A stretch of 64,000 nucleotides of DNA from Platerodrilus igneus (GCA_036346225.1 JARFIW010000170.1:5828501-5892500), one strand, 5' to 3'; shown: positions 12,991 through 24,309, counted from the first letter of the stretch. Numbers and translations are program-made. The notes: generated by a model from the sequence alone, not told the origin.

Positions 12991-13481
12991 TGTATACACG
13001 TAAAATTTTGTTGTGTATAAATATGCGTTTTATGGGTATACATACAAATAAAATTTAAACACTACCTCCATATTCATGCCAACTCCTTCACACACATACG
13101 CTTCCATACATACATACACTTGCTCATGCAGATAAATAAACAAATTGTGTCATACTGTTTTTATAAAAACTTCAAAAAAGACATTTCAAATACTTTAATA
13201 GAATATACAAGTTTTTAATTTTACACCTTAGCCAAATGCAAACTACTTTTACGCCTACATTTTAATTTAGATGCAATCTTTTTATTGATCTCAATTTTGT
13301 AAGTTTATACAGATTCTATGTGTAGTTTAGCCCATTCATTTTTGTATAATAATAGAAAGCCTGTGATCAAGGATTCAAAAATAAATCCGAAAATTTAGGC
13401 AGTTAAAGAAAGAGTTTATACCTAAAACCCGCAATAAAAACAATTCATATGATTATAGCAAGGTCGTTACTATAAAAGTTT

Positions 13482-13485
<4 letters not shown>

Positions 13486-13527
<42 letters not shown>
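13486..13527. repeat. (TA)n tract right of the Penelope pair
   Basis: About 42 bp of TA dinucleotides. Just left of it, TATAGCAAGGTCGTTACTA resembles the reverse complement of the sequence at about 8040-8070 left of the pair, so a little of the outer element may have been copied along with the Penelope arm. Confidence 0.9.
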
Positions 13528-13529
<2 letters not shown>

Positions 13530-15194
13530 AAAGACTTTGTGCGATAATTAGGTCGGTGATACTGATTAAAATATGATCTTAATAAACAATGGTGGAAGTT
13601 GGATGATATCTGCATAGATAGAGGTTAAACTATACAAGCATACGTAAGTATTAGACTTAATAAAAACAAAGTATAAGCTATAGGTGAAACAAGTATCATA
13701 CTATACAGTCTGAGAAAGTTAATCTAAAAGTGGTGGTTCTGACCACGTGATCAGTGCCATGTTTACTACTGCAACTTTATAGTTGATTATTTACAAAATT
13801 ATATCGCATCTCATCGTGAAAACATTATGTTAGACGCTGCAACGAATCGACATCCAAATGACTTATCTATATTACGTATTATTCAGTTGACAGCTGCCAT
13901 CAATGGATTTCACAAATTTCCGATGATGGTCTACCATTACCACGCAGATATGCGCGTCTGGAGCTCCATAATTTCCTGTCAAAGACCAATATTATTCTAG
14001 ACATACCATAAAACTGTAATGTCTTTCCAGTCTCAAGTTACTACTTCCCTAGATATATTGCCTAACTTACATTTTAATATTCCCATGTTCGATATATAAA
14101 AAGCAATGAATAGAAAGAGCGCGAACTGTGTGTTCGTCCTATTCTATCTTTATAGAGAACTCGAAGAGATTATATTATTAAAAATTTATAGCTTGTAGGA
14201 CTCAAACAATCCGTTTAAAACTTTGTACTTCTAAAACACATTTAAACTGTGGTTATAAATTAAACTTATATTTCCTTACAAGGCAGAGAGAAAGTTTTGA
14301 ATTATCTGAACTTTACTTTAACTCGAAAGGCTAAACTTTTGTACTTTACCGCCCATCGAGTTCATATACTTGTCTAACATTCCAAATCGATTTCCCGGAC
14401 GATGGCCAAGAAAAACAAACAAAACTATTATGGCCAACGTTACATTCGCGACGTGATAGATCCCTAACGTAAACGGTATGCGTATGTTCGTGATCAGTTT
14501 TCCTGATTTAGGACAATATGGCGCAATACGTACATCAGTATTCCCTTCGAATGTTTATTTTATAGCTTGCTTAGACGTTCTTATAATCTCACGCAACGTT
14601 GATTTCTTGCATGCAAAATTTCGAATTCTCAAGGTGCGGGTATAAGTTGGTTGGTTTCCATGACAACTTACCGGAACAGGGGCGAAAATACTGAAATTAT
14701 TGGCATATCGTATCCCCTATAAATCTATCATGAAATACAGCAAACGCAAATTGTAGTAATGACCGGGATATGATTCAGAATAATTAACGACGTAGACGTT
14801 AGCGACGGAGATTTCGAGGCATGAAGTTAGCACATTTGTATACCGCATGTCATGATTAATAAATCTGTAAAACTTTAGAACTCGGAGTGGCATGCTATGC
14901 ACCTTCACATAAAACCATATTTTTCACATCTTACGTAGCGTCTCCAAGAGTTTGGACGAAAAGACCTGTAATTTAACACAAACGGCTTCTAAACCAAACA
15001 TTTAAATCTCGTCTGATATACTTGTCCCTTCGAAATTTTCTTATTGCTTTACTTCGAGTTACTTAGAATAAGTGAAATCACAGTTTTTTTTATTTGCCCT
15101 CTAACTTACTAATTTTTGTTAGGTTTGTTAGTGTAGGCCACTTTGATTTAGTTAACGTAGCTGGTTTACACACAACAATAATCAATTTCTAGGG
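13528..15194. other. Non-coding stretch before the 153-bp satellite
   Basis: I see no coding region. It may be the 5' part of copy C, whose left end I cannot place. A strong acceptor/donor pair on the minus strand at 14690-14672 would bound a 19-nt exon but is likely to be chance. Confidence 0.4.
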
Positions 15195-15795
15195 GTGCGT
15201 GAAGTTAGCCGCAACATTTTTGAATTTTTAAAAAATATTTATGTCATAATTAGGCGCCAATTAGGCGCCATTTTGCGTCGCTAAAACTAAATTTTGCGCC
15301 GTCTTGGCAAACAAGTTATTGATAAAATAAGATTTTTCCGGCCAAGTTCACGAAGCCGCACTTTTTTTCAATTTTCAGAAAATCTTTATTCCACAATTTA
15401 GCGCCAATTAGGTGCCATTTTGCGCCGTTAAAACGAAATTTTGCGCCCTCCTGTGTATCAAGTTATTCGCAATAAACTATTTTTCTGAACTCCAAAAACG
15501 TGAAGTTGGACGCGACTTTTTCGAATTTTGAAAAAATTTTTGTACCAAATTTAAGCGGTAATTAGGCGCCATTTTGCGCCGTTAAAACGAAATTTTGCGC
15601 CCTTCTGTGTAACAAGTTATTCGAAAAAAACCATTTCTCCAAACTAGCCCAAAATCGTGAAGTTGGCCGCGACTTTTTTAAATTTTGAAAAAAATTTTGT
15701 ACCACAATTAAGCGGTAATTATACGCCATTTTGCGCCATTGAAACGAAATATTGCTCCCTCCTGTGTAACAAGTTATTTGAAAAAAAAACTATTG
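15195..15795. repeat. Satellite, period about 153 bp, four units
   Basis: Units begin near 15198, 15350, 15499 and 15656 with variants of GTGAAGTTGGCCGCGACTTT. Each contains a GCGCC-rich core (AATTAGGCGCCATTTTGCGCC) and ends near ACAAGTTATT. Parts resemble the 23.3 and 26.0 kb satellites (GGCCGCG followed by a T-rich then A-rich run). Confidence 0.85.
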
Positions 15796-15839
15796 GTCGA
15801 TATGGTTAGTTTGACTTGAGACAAACACGAGGATAGTGT

Positions 15840-17178
15840 AGCGTAGTTTTCTGTAAATATCATAACGACGTGCTGAAATTCGCGGGATTAGATATCGGTT
15901 GAGTGCAAAATTGTAAGAATGTGTTGTTGTTAACAGGGGATTTCGGATAAATGTGGCCAGGAGGTGGCCGTCTAAAGGTATAAATATTTTACAAAAATAT
16001 AATTAAAGCCCTTAATATTTCGATCGCTTCAGACTACGTATGGAAGCTACCACGAGTTTTGTAAGTAGAATAAATTATTGTAAATTAAATTACACGGTGA
16101 GCCTCATAATTTATACGCGGTTTGTGTGCCGAGATTACATATTTTTTTAATTGAGGAATCACCTATAAAATTTTAACAATCTCGTGTCGGGACGTTAAGT
16201 AACGTGGTTTAAAGTAAATTTGTAAAAGACGTATGTTTAATATGGATATGGAATTTGGATACACCGTGAAGGCAGCGCTAGCAGTTCAACTTAGATGGGG
16301 TTCGGCTAGTAATAGCTAGAAACGGCCTGCAGACCAGATAGAAGAAATACATGGCATCGTCCACGGAGCGGAGATCGTCTAGAAATTTCCAGGTAACGAT
16401 TTGAAATTGTGATTCTTATAAACTGTAAATATTGGGTGACGTATGAGAGTGATTTTGAAGGTATTGTGGATTATTTGCGTATTGAACATAATACGTGTAA
16501 ATAACTTTATTATGGTATTTAACTAGAAATCTGAAGGTGTCTATAAAGCTTATTAACGTTCCATCAGGACGTAAAAATTTTGTGAAGAGTACATGGCTTT
16601 GTTTTTTTTTGTTTGTTGTAAGAGTATGCAAAGTATAAGGGCATACATTATTCATAATTAACTGGGTTATCATGAGCTCACCATACTCCAGAGTTTACTT
16701 AGGTTAAAAATAAATTATAAAGAAGGAATGAGAAAGAAGGTATTATTCAAGGCCCATTTACTCCGGGTACATTTTATGTGTTTGGCAATTTAAAATAAAA
16801 TACAGGACATTACAAAAAGATTTATTGAAGTGTAACGTGATCAATGAAATATGGACAATATTGAATTTCATTTGTAAATAGTAATAAATAAAAGATTGTA
16901 TGTTTGTTGTATTTTGTGGTTTTATTGCGAGTGTGTGTGTATGATTGAGAATATGAGAGTGAATCTAGATATCCAAGAGGAGGTCCAACTGAGCTAGCCG
17001 GAAGCAGGTGCAGAAAATTGGCAATTCAATCGAGGAAGAGAGGAAAACGGGTAAGAATTTTTTTTTTTGAATTATGTAATTTTTGAAAATTTTTCTATTT
17101 TCAATTTGAAAATTTAATAAAAATTTCGAATATAATTTTTGTTGGTGAGGATTTTACCCGAGTTCCACGGCAATATAT
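15840..17178 (+). mobile_element. TA-tract element, copy C (3' part)
   Basis: Plus-strand family member aligned with copy A: the motif TTCAGACTACGTAT, a TATA box at 15979-15986, CAGGTAA at 16390, GAGCTCACCATACTCCAG near 16674, CCCATTTACTCC near 16756, AATAAA near 16888, the exon-like block TATCCAAGAGGAGG...GAGCTAGCC near 16970, then GGGTAAG near 17050. The 3' terminus GAGTTCCACGGCAAT abuts a short TA run at 17172-17180. The 5' end may include the satellite and the sequence back to the TA tract at 13527. Confidence 0.6.
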
Positions 17179-17418
17179 ATAAGTTGGGGATACATAACTC
17201 GCGTAAATATTGGCAGTAAACTCTATCCGTTTACTATAAAGGAAATTGGTCCATTATGCCCGCCATACGTTGTAAGTGGAAGAAAAAGACAGTTGAAATT
17301 AGAGGTAATGGATGCAAAAAGGCGAAAGTTGGACTACAAGGAAAACACTGCGGCAAATCGCGAACAATACAAAGATGTGTTAGACAAAGAACATCTTATT
17401 AGAGAAAATGAGGAATAA
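17179..17418 (+). pseudogene. Unrecognised coding fragment, 3' end
   Basis: A stop-free frame of 79 codons runs from the TA tract to TAA at 17416. Its C-terminal part (about 45 residues) is strongly charged, with KRRKLDYKEN and a Glu-rich end LIRENEE, and looks genuinely coding. It has no start: copy C or the TA tract removed the 5' end. An AATAAA is at 17499. I do not recognise the family. Spacing with the next two fragments suggests compact, same-strand genes as in a DNA virus or a large virus-like transposon; that is inference. Confidence 0.45.
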
Positions 17419-17596
17419 TTAAAAGATTATTTTTTATGTTCCGATGGACTGACTTAGATACATCCGGGTTCTACAAGCTGTAAGCATTTGTGGTTAGTAA
17501 TAAAGACTCTTTTAGTTATGTAAGCGTCCTTGCGGAAAAGGATGGTACTAAATCCGTATACTTTTAAAAAGATTATTCTAAAACGTTTTTATCGAA

Positions 17597-18193
17597 ATGG
17601 TAGATAATATAGAGGAACTAAGGAATGCGGATTTTGTAACCTTGGCGTACACCACACGCAAAAGGGTTCCTCTAAACATTGTATATTTGCCTAGTAAAAA
17701 ACCTTTCGGAACATTTACAACAGAGGGCCCTACAACCTATAATGACCATATATTCCCAAAAGTAGAAGACATGCAACTACACAACAGTGAGTGGGAGAAT
17801 AAGGATTCCCTCCAATATCGACTAGAAGAAGTCGATCAAGCTAACAAGATACGTATGCAGGATATAGTGGGAAAGTCGCGATTAAAAGATTGTCACAAGC
17901 TGCAAGAATTACACGAAGGAATGGATCTGGTTGTCGGTGGAATCAAAGACTTTATATATAGAGACAAACTTCGGTACATTTTGCAATTCGAAAACCTAGA
18001 CGGTCTCTATGTATCAAACTATTGGCTAGAAAAGAAGATAGATGACTTGAGTATCGATTTAAATTTTAAGATGCGAATAAAATTAGATATTAAAACCACT
18101 CCAAACAAACATAAGAAAGGACTGTTTTCTGTGTATAACGTTGTATTAAAATTAAGTTTAAATGCCTCCATGCTTGGCATTAAATATTTTTAA
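17597..18193 (+). CDS. Unrecognised 198-residue protein
   Basis: Complete ATG-to-TAA frame with a balanced, protein-like composition and no low-complexity runs. It lies 178 bp after the stop of the preceding fragment, and AATAAA follows at 18215-18220. Visible features are an acidic/polar middle (residues about 60-115), and a C-terminal part with KLRYILQFENLDGLYVSNYW near residues 123-142 that has the look of beta strands. No signal peptide or transmembrane segment is seen. I cannot name the family. It could be one gene of an endogenous viral or virus-like element, or a host gene fragment. Confidence 0.5.
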   Translation: MVDNIEELRNADFVTLAYTTRKRVPLNIVYLPSKKPFGTFTTEGPTTYNDHIFPKVEDMQLHNSEWENKDSLQYRLEEVDQANKIRMQDIVGKSRLKDCHKLQELHEGMDLVVGGIKDFIYRDKLRYILQFENLDGLYVSNYWLEKKIDDLSIDLNFKMRIKLDIKTTPNKHKKGLFSVYNVVLKLSLNASMLGIKYF

Positions 18194-18364
18194 ATTTGTT
18201 ATGTATAATGTCAGAATAAAAATTTTAGAATAGTATTACATTGCTCTTTATTTTATAAAAGGCTATGACGTCACCACGAAATAGCAGTCACACAGAGAGG
18301 GGTGCGCATGGACCGAAGAGTTCATGGGGGTGTGCATAGGTAGGGATGTGTCTGGGCGTACACG

Positions 18365-18576
18365 AGGGAAGCGGAAATTAACAGTCACCAAGCATCTAAT
18401 TCTTATTTGGATGGTATCGAGTACTTGCTGGCGTATGCACCCGGAGTAAAAAACACGATTTGTACACGCAGCTTATTAATAAAATTAGTTTATCGAACGA
18501 AGATGACAAGCGTTACATCATCCCTGGATGTGTATTAACCTATGCAAGGGGACATAAAGATATAGGTGTAAAATAA
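18365..18576 (+). pseudogene. Unrecognised coding fragment with a frameshift
   Basis: Two overlapping frames together look like one protein piece: the first carries SYLDGIEYLLAYAPGVKN up to about 18475, the second continues with KRYIIPGCVLTYARGHKD to a TAA at 18574. The switch near 18475-18485 implies a small indel. No start is visible. It lies downstream of the 198-residue gene on the same strand and may belong to the same element. Confidence 0.4.
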
Positions 18577-19099
18577 TTGTTATATATTAGTATAGATTTT
18601 GTAAATCCATTGTATATATTAGTTTTAAGATTCTATAATTTTAAGTTCTTCTCCCACCTTCCCTTCTTCCAAATCCTTCCTGCTTCTATCCTGGTGGACA
18701 GAGTGTATGTATTACCTCCCCGTGGTGCTCGCTGGACGGCTAATATTTTGCTGTCTTTATTATCGGCAAAATTTGGTGTAAAGGTTTACGCTGTTTAAAT
18801 TTTAAAGGTCGTGTTTTTGAATATTCTAATTAAAGAGTGTGGTTCTTGTTGCTAAACTTGACCTTCCCATTTATATATTAAAAACACATTACATTGGAAT
18901 GTTTTACACTATTCTAAAAACAGAATATTACTGTTTGAAAATGGTTTTAAATATCAAACACTTATAACTTATACAGTCCATTTCTAAAATTCCAGCGGTT
19001 TTAGATTTCTCGGGAAATGGTCGGTTAAAGCACATGTCTTAGGTAGCGAAAAAAATTTTAATGATGGAGTTAAATATAGATGAGCAAAAATTAGAGGTT
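18577..19099. other. Non-coding stretch
   Basis: AT-rich sequence without a supported gene. A 73-codon frame from 18577 has no recognisable motif and is likely chance. Confidence 0.4.
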
Positions 19100-19473
19100 T
19101 GGAACCTTTAAAAGGTGTAACTCGTCAAGGGATGGTCGTATTTAAAATCTATCTCCAGATTTGCACTCCCTAAAAAAATCTAATATTAGTTAATACTAAA
19201 CAAGATATATTTATCTTAAAAAAAACAAAAATAAACTTTTGTATGTTCGCTAAAAGGTATGTGTGTAAAACGGTAAGGGATGGTCCTATTTAAAATCTAT
19301 TTACAGATTTGGGCTCCCTAGAAAAATCTAATATTAGTTGATACCAAACAAGATATTTTTATCTTAAAAGAAACAAAAATAAACTTTTATGTGTTCCCTA
19401 GAGGCTATGTGTGTAAAACGGTAAGGGGTGGTCGGATTTTAAATCTGTTTGCAGATTCGGATTCTGCGTAAAA
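19100..19473. repeat. Satellite, period about 149 bp (left part)
   Basis: Units begin near 19124, 19272 and 19420 with AAGGGATGGTCGTATTT and variants, followed by AATCTAATATTAGTTGATAC and AACAAAAATAAACTTTT. The array is interrupted by a hAT transposon and resumes at 21920-22055. Confidence 0.85.
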
Positions 19474-19481
19474 GTCTAGAC

Positions 19482-21790
19482 CAGGGATCGGCAACCTGTT
19501 TGTCATTAAGGGCGCAATACTAAATTTGAAAATCACCTAGGGCGCATATTTTACAGATAATCAACAGGTATAAATAGGCATTAAAAAAACAGATTTTTAT
19601 AACTTTATTTTGTTGGTGTCATACATAATGATACATATAATTCAGTGTGAAACTTGGGTATCCATATTTTCAGCTAATTTCTTATAATTTGGAATATATT
19701 TAGAGGTCCCGGTCCTTAAACAATTATCTAAATGTGAGTCATAAAGCTTTGTTCGGTATTTTGATTTCAAATATTTCATATTTGAGAACAAAGACTCGCA
19801 ATTGTATGTTGTTGCACAATATGATAAATTTGTAGCACACATTTCCTTAAAATAGGATACTTATTTTCATCGACTAAGTTCCAAAACATTTTATCATTAC
19901 TATGCGCTTTTAAAATAATATCACTTTGCAAGTTTATTATTTCTAATTCTTGGTCTTCGATATTATGAAGCTAGAAATACACTGAAACTATTTCAAGGAC
20001 CTCATCTTCAGTAACATTGACTGGATTTATGAAAAATCTTAGAACGGGTTCTAATGCTGCAAAATCTTCAAATCTAGAAGAAAACTCTTCTATTAGCTTA
20101 TCTATAATTTCTAAATATGATGTAGCAGAAAATTTTCATTATCCAAATTTAAACTCTCAACAGTATATTTTATATTTGGGAAATGTGATAATGATTTTTT
20201 CAATAGATGGGATTTCAACAACACTAACTTGCATTTGAATGCATTTACTGCACTAATCATGTCAGTGATATGCCGATTTTTCCCTTGTATTTTTAAATTT
20301 AATTCATTCAACTTTGCCGTTATATCTGTCAGAAATCCAAGGTTGATTAGCCAATTCTTATTTTCTAAATGCTCGTAAAATTCGACTCTTGATGCAATTA
20401 ATTCCTTTATTTGTGGCAAAAGCATGATAAACCGCTCAAGTATTTTACCTCTGCTCAGCCACCTTACTTCAGTATGTAAAAGAAGATCTGTGAACTGAAC
20501 GTCCTCATCTTCTAAAAGTAATTTAAACAATCTGTGTTGCATAGCGCCCGATCTTATGGAATTAATAATTTTTGTTACTATCGTAAATACGTGTTGAAAA
20601 CCGATTGTTTTTGCGCATAACATTTCCTGATGTATGAGGCAATGATAAGAAACAAATTTCGGGAATAAGGAATCCTGTCTACATAAGGCAATAAATCCTT
20701 TTTTCTTACCAGTCATCGCTGGTGCCCCGTCTGTTGTAATTGACGATAACTTTTGTACAGGTAATTTTACATCTCTTATATACTTTTTAAAAGTAGAAAA
20801 GATATCTTCTCCTCTGGTGCTTCCCTTTAATGGCAGAACTTTAAGGAATTCTTCTTTTGTTGTAAAATCAGAAAATATCATCTTCACGCAAATTGCTAAT
20901 TGTGATATATTTGTCACGTCTGTCGATTCATCCATCTATAGCGAAAAGAAAATACAATTTTCCATATCATTTGCTAATTCTGCCTCCAGATTCTCCGCAA
21001 TTACTTCAATTCTTCTAGTAATAGTTCGTGCTGATAATTGCAACGTGTTTATAGCTGAAACTATTTCCTGTTTATTTTTAAATTCTTCAAAAAGTGAATC
21101 AGCAGCTTCTAACATGGCTTCTTTCACTAATTCTCCATCTGTAAATGGTTTTTTATTCTTAGCTAGCAAATGCAATATTTTATATGTCGCGATCGTTGCT
21201 GCTTTATGTTGTTGCAGTGGTTTAGTAAAAAAACTTTGCTGGTTAGTTATTGAAGATTTTAAAAAATAATTTTTTTTCTTCTAATTTCAGAGTTCATTGG
21301 ATAGTCACTATCAAAATTGCTATGAACGGTCTTAAAATGTCGTTCAATATTACTTTTCTTGGGAATCGCAACACTATTATTACACAACAAACAAATACAC
21401 TTCCCTTTGTAATCAACGAAACAATATAGATGTTCCCATTCATCGTTAAAATAATATGTTCTTTTTCTTTTACATTTATCCATGAAGGGTTTTGAAAGAA
21501 AAGAATTATTTCGGATTACTTGGTAGTTTTAAATGCACGGTCTATGCGTGGTCTATTCGAAATACGATCACACACTAACAAAAATACGTGCGTGTTATTA
21601 GATACGCTCAAGGTTAGCAAACTGCTAATCTATGCACAATCCTAAACTCAACTGACTACTTGCTGTATATCGCCGTTTGACAAGAGTAAGTAAATCGCTC
21701 TGGCTATCATACGTTTACATTAGTCCAGGGCGCATTAAAAATCGATCGGGGGCGTCATGGCGCCCGCGGGCGCCGCGTTGCCTATCCCTG
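19482..21790 (-). mobile_element. hAT transposon, decayed
   Basis: A 2309-bp element with terminal inverted repeats CAGGGATCGGCAACCTG (left) and CAGGGATAGGCAACGCG (reverse complement of the right end). It is flanked by 8-bp target duplications GTCTAGAC (19474-19481) and GCCTAGAC (21791-21798), one base apart. Terminal CAGGG and an 8-bp duplication are hallmarks of hAT. The GGGCGC motif is repeated near both ends. The transposase is on the minus strand. The element sits inside the 149-bp satellite. Confidence 0.93.
19642..21483 (-). pseudogene. hAT transposase (GTF2IRD2/EPM2AIP1-like), broken
   Basis: In order on the minus strand: a BED-type zinc finger (CLLCNN...HFKTVH, 21483-21259); a helical linker (21175-20936); the RNase H-like core with DESTDVTNISQL and TTDGAPAMTGKKKGF, supplying two acidic catalytic residues, and HCLIHQE (20935-20111); and the C-terminal dimerisation region with ESLFSNMKYLKSKYRTKLYD (19842-19642). 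Lesions are a poly-A frameshift near 21265-21272, a TAG just before MDESTD (about 20936), a frameshift near 20120, a TAG near 19972 and another frameshift near 19850. A start at 21483 fits the BED N-terminus. Confidence 0.9.
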
Positions 21791-21919
21791 GCCTAGACTA
21801 ACTTGATGTGTCGCATGGTTAAAAAAATTTATAAGATGGTTGGAAATCGCTACCGGTAAAAAATCTTATAATTGGGGTCCGCCTTAGGGAGTGATGCCAT
21901 CTAAAAAAATTCCTATAAA

Positions 21920-22055
21920 TTCAGGTAGCTGAGAAAAATCTAATATTAATTGATACCAAACAAGATATATTTATCTTAAAAGAAACAAAAATAAATTTTT
22001 ATATGTTCGCTAGAGGGTATGTGTGTAAAACGGGAAGGGGTGGTCGGATTTTAAA
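21920..22055. repeat. Satellite, period about 149 bp (right part)
   Basis: Continuation of the 19.1-kb array after the hAT element, with AATCTAATATTAATTGATAC, AACAAAAATAAATTTTTATA and GGGGTGGTCGGATTTTAAA. Confidence 0.8.
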
Positions 22056-22065
22056 CATTAAACAG

Positions 22066-22205
22066 CGACTAGTACTTATAGGTTTTTAGTGAGAAACACA
22101 CATTAAAGAACGATTACTGCTAATAGGTTTTTAATGAGAAAACACGTTACAAAACGATTAGTGCTAATGGGTTTTTAATGAGAAAACACATTACAAAACG
22201 ATTAG
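22066..22205. repeat. 44-bp tandem repeat, about three units
   Basis: Units of about 44 bp with CGATTAGTGCTAATGGGTTT and AATGAGAAAACACATTACA, starting near 22066, 22112 and 22156 and ending at 22205. They directly adjoin the last 149-bp unit. Confidence 0.85.
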
Positions 22206-23290
22206 TGGCGTGGTCGCGGTGGCGCTGCGCCAAAGTTCTCCAAAATGCCCTACTGTTGTTACTGATGATAACCATTTATTGGTTGAAATACGTATCTAGT
22301 TAAAAATAACGTGCGGTTAAAATTATTATATTTAATTCTGTTACGAGACTTTTGTCCTCAACTCTAAACTATGACTGCAAAATGTACGAAATGTTAACAG
22401 ACAATAGTCTATTAAAAAAACGTAGTTACCTATGATTTATTTTTTAACACACTTAAATCGTTTTTTCTCAAGCAATACGCGTTTCATAAAGTTTATGAAG
22501 GTTTGTCAAGGCTCTAAATTACAATTAGTCAATAAAAAGGAACGTGGACGGAATCTAATGTTGCGCAGGTGGGTCGTTCATATACCCGAATGCGCAATGT
22601 AATACTCCTAGTATATTAAAAGACAATGCTCTACAGGTTGAATATTCTAGGACGATGACTGATGACAGGTCAATCACGTTATTACTATATCGACATGATC
22701 GATGCAATAACTGCTACTTGATAATTTTCAAACGATTACTAATGAGGCTTTCTACTCGAAAAGTTGTCGACCTTGTGTATGTTTCGCCTTTAAAATAATT
22801 AATTATCCATCGAAGGCACTTCAATTACACCAGCTTAAGAAAATTTCTTACGCCGTTTCCTGTTAATATCTAACGATTAAATTTCCTACGCCATTTCCTG
22901 TTAATACGTGAGGATGTATCAATTTTCAATACATCGTTGAAGTGCTAACAATAGCGTAATTAACAGACAAATGCTGTAACTACATAAAACGAGGTTCAGA
23001 AAATGTGAATTCAAGGTCTTCGCAATTTACAATAAATTAAATGTTAAAACATCCTTGATTCTATTAAAGAGTAAACACAAAAAAACAAAATAGAAATTTG
23101 GCTTAAAATAGTACAGGTCCATCGTCTATATTGAATGCAGAGGGAATACACCTACGAAAGGTATTGCGATCCAAACGCCTTTTTTAGGCAGAACGTATAT
23201 TTTGGATTGCTAGGTGGTACCGTACACAAAAAAATTGTAATTGAGTCATATTGCAAGCTATAATTGGTAGAACTATGAAGGCACCAAAAT
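22206..23290. other. Non-coding stretch with a small duplication
   Basis: I see no gene. A roughly 38-bp tandem duplication (ATTTCTTACGCCGTTTCCTG and a variant) lies near 22840-22910. Confidence 0.4.
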
Positions 23291-23295
23291 CTCAT

Positions 23296-23960
23296 AGGTG
23301 CGTAAAGTTAACCGCGACTTTGTAAACACTAATGTTCTTATAGTGCCGAGAGTTAGTGCTTCGTTAGTACTCTTTAGTGCTTTATAAAAGAAGATCGCAG
23401 AATAAACGTCTTTCTGAAAATGGCAATTCATAATGTTTCGGCGAAACTTCAATTAGCCGGGATTTTCTTCAATTAAAAACCTTTTTACAGCCGAAAGTTA
23501 GTGCTATGTAGTGCTTCATATCTCAGAGGCGTAGGACAAATAATAAAAAAGTTTGCGCTTCACAACTGGCCGCGGTTTGTTTCAAATTCAAAAATTCGTT
23601 TCAGTCAAAGGTTAGCGCTTCGTTAGTGCTCTTTAGTGCTTCATATCTCAGCTACGTACTATTACTAATAAAAAAGTTGTTACCACTTACATTTTTGCGG
23701 CTAATTTCACAACTGGCCGGAGTTTGTTTCAAATTCAAAAATTTGTTTCAGCCGAAAGTTAGTGCTTCATTAGTGCTCCTTAGTGCTTCATATCGCAGCG
23801 GCGTACGACTTCTAATAAAAAGTTATGGCGACTTATATTTTTAATTCTAGCCGCGGTTTGTTTCAATTTCAAAAAACATTTGCAGCCGGAATTTAGTGCT
23901 TCGTTAGTGCATCATATCTCAGTGGTGTACGACTTCTAATGAAAGAGTTGTAACCTATTA
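23296..23960. repeat. Satellite, period about 120 bp, first array
   Basis: Units contain GGCCGCGGTTTGTTTCAAAT, GCCGAAAGTTAGTGCTTC, a TTAGTGCTCTTTAGTGCTTC core and CATATCTCAGCGGCGTACG. The first units are more diverged; the opening GGTGCGTAAAGTTAACCGCG resembles the start of the 15.2-kb satellite. About five units. Short open frames inside are repeat artefacts. Confidence 0.88.
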
Positions 23961-24309
23961 AATTCCTCAAAAGGAAAATAATATGTCTGCTCTACCATAC
24001 AGGCGGCAGAGCATCGATAGATTACGAGGGGTTCCTGTTTGACGGTCAAGCCCAGGGTAAAAAGGATGTTGAATGGCTTTGAGAAAAAAAAGGGTCCCTC
24101 TAAAGATATCTTCCAGCCAGCTAAGCTTCTTTAACTTAGGGCAGAGCTATGAGCTAGGGTCGTAGGATGGTATACGATAAAACAAAAGAAATTTTATTGG
24201 ACGCCACCGTATCTTAATGAGTGTTTGATAAGAACTTATTCGAAGATCAGATACGGAAATCTTCGAAAGAGAAAAATTTAAGACGAGCAACATAAACAAA
24301 AATACTTAC

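Larger units (their letters stand above)
8114..13450. mobile_element. Head-to-head pair of Penelope-like elements
   Basis: Two copies of one Penelope-like retroelement lie 5' to 5'. The minus copy (left) is 5'-truncated inside the RT domain; the plus copy (right) extends about 285 bp further upstream. Each has RT plus GIY-YIG coding sequence, then a long TATG-type microsatellite, then about 450 bp of 3' sequence. The arms, 8114-10611 and 10899-13450, are about 2.5 kb each with few differences, and the unique centre is 287 bp. Inverted, partly truncated copies attached to a fuller copy are a known Penelope arrangement. The outer borders lie at or near TA tracts. Confidence 0.85.

Noticed and set aside
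12339..13058. 239-codon plus-strand frame
   Set aside because: Microsatellite artefact with no codon or domain signal; it mirrors the left arm.
14672..14690. 19-nt minus-strand microexon between a strong acceptor and a strong donor
   Set aside because: Such pairs are expected several times by chance in 64 kb on two strands, and it lies in a repeat-rich area.
15195..15795. CRISPR array
   Set aside because: Contiguous tandem satellite units without unique spacers in a eukaryotic setting; no CRISPR-like array occurs anywhere in the window.
20817..21269. 150-codon plus-strand frame
   Set aside because: Antisense to the hAT transposase, which has recognisable BED and catalytic motifs on the other strand.
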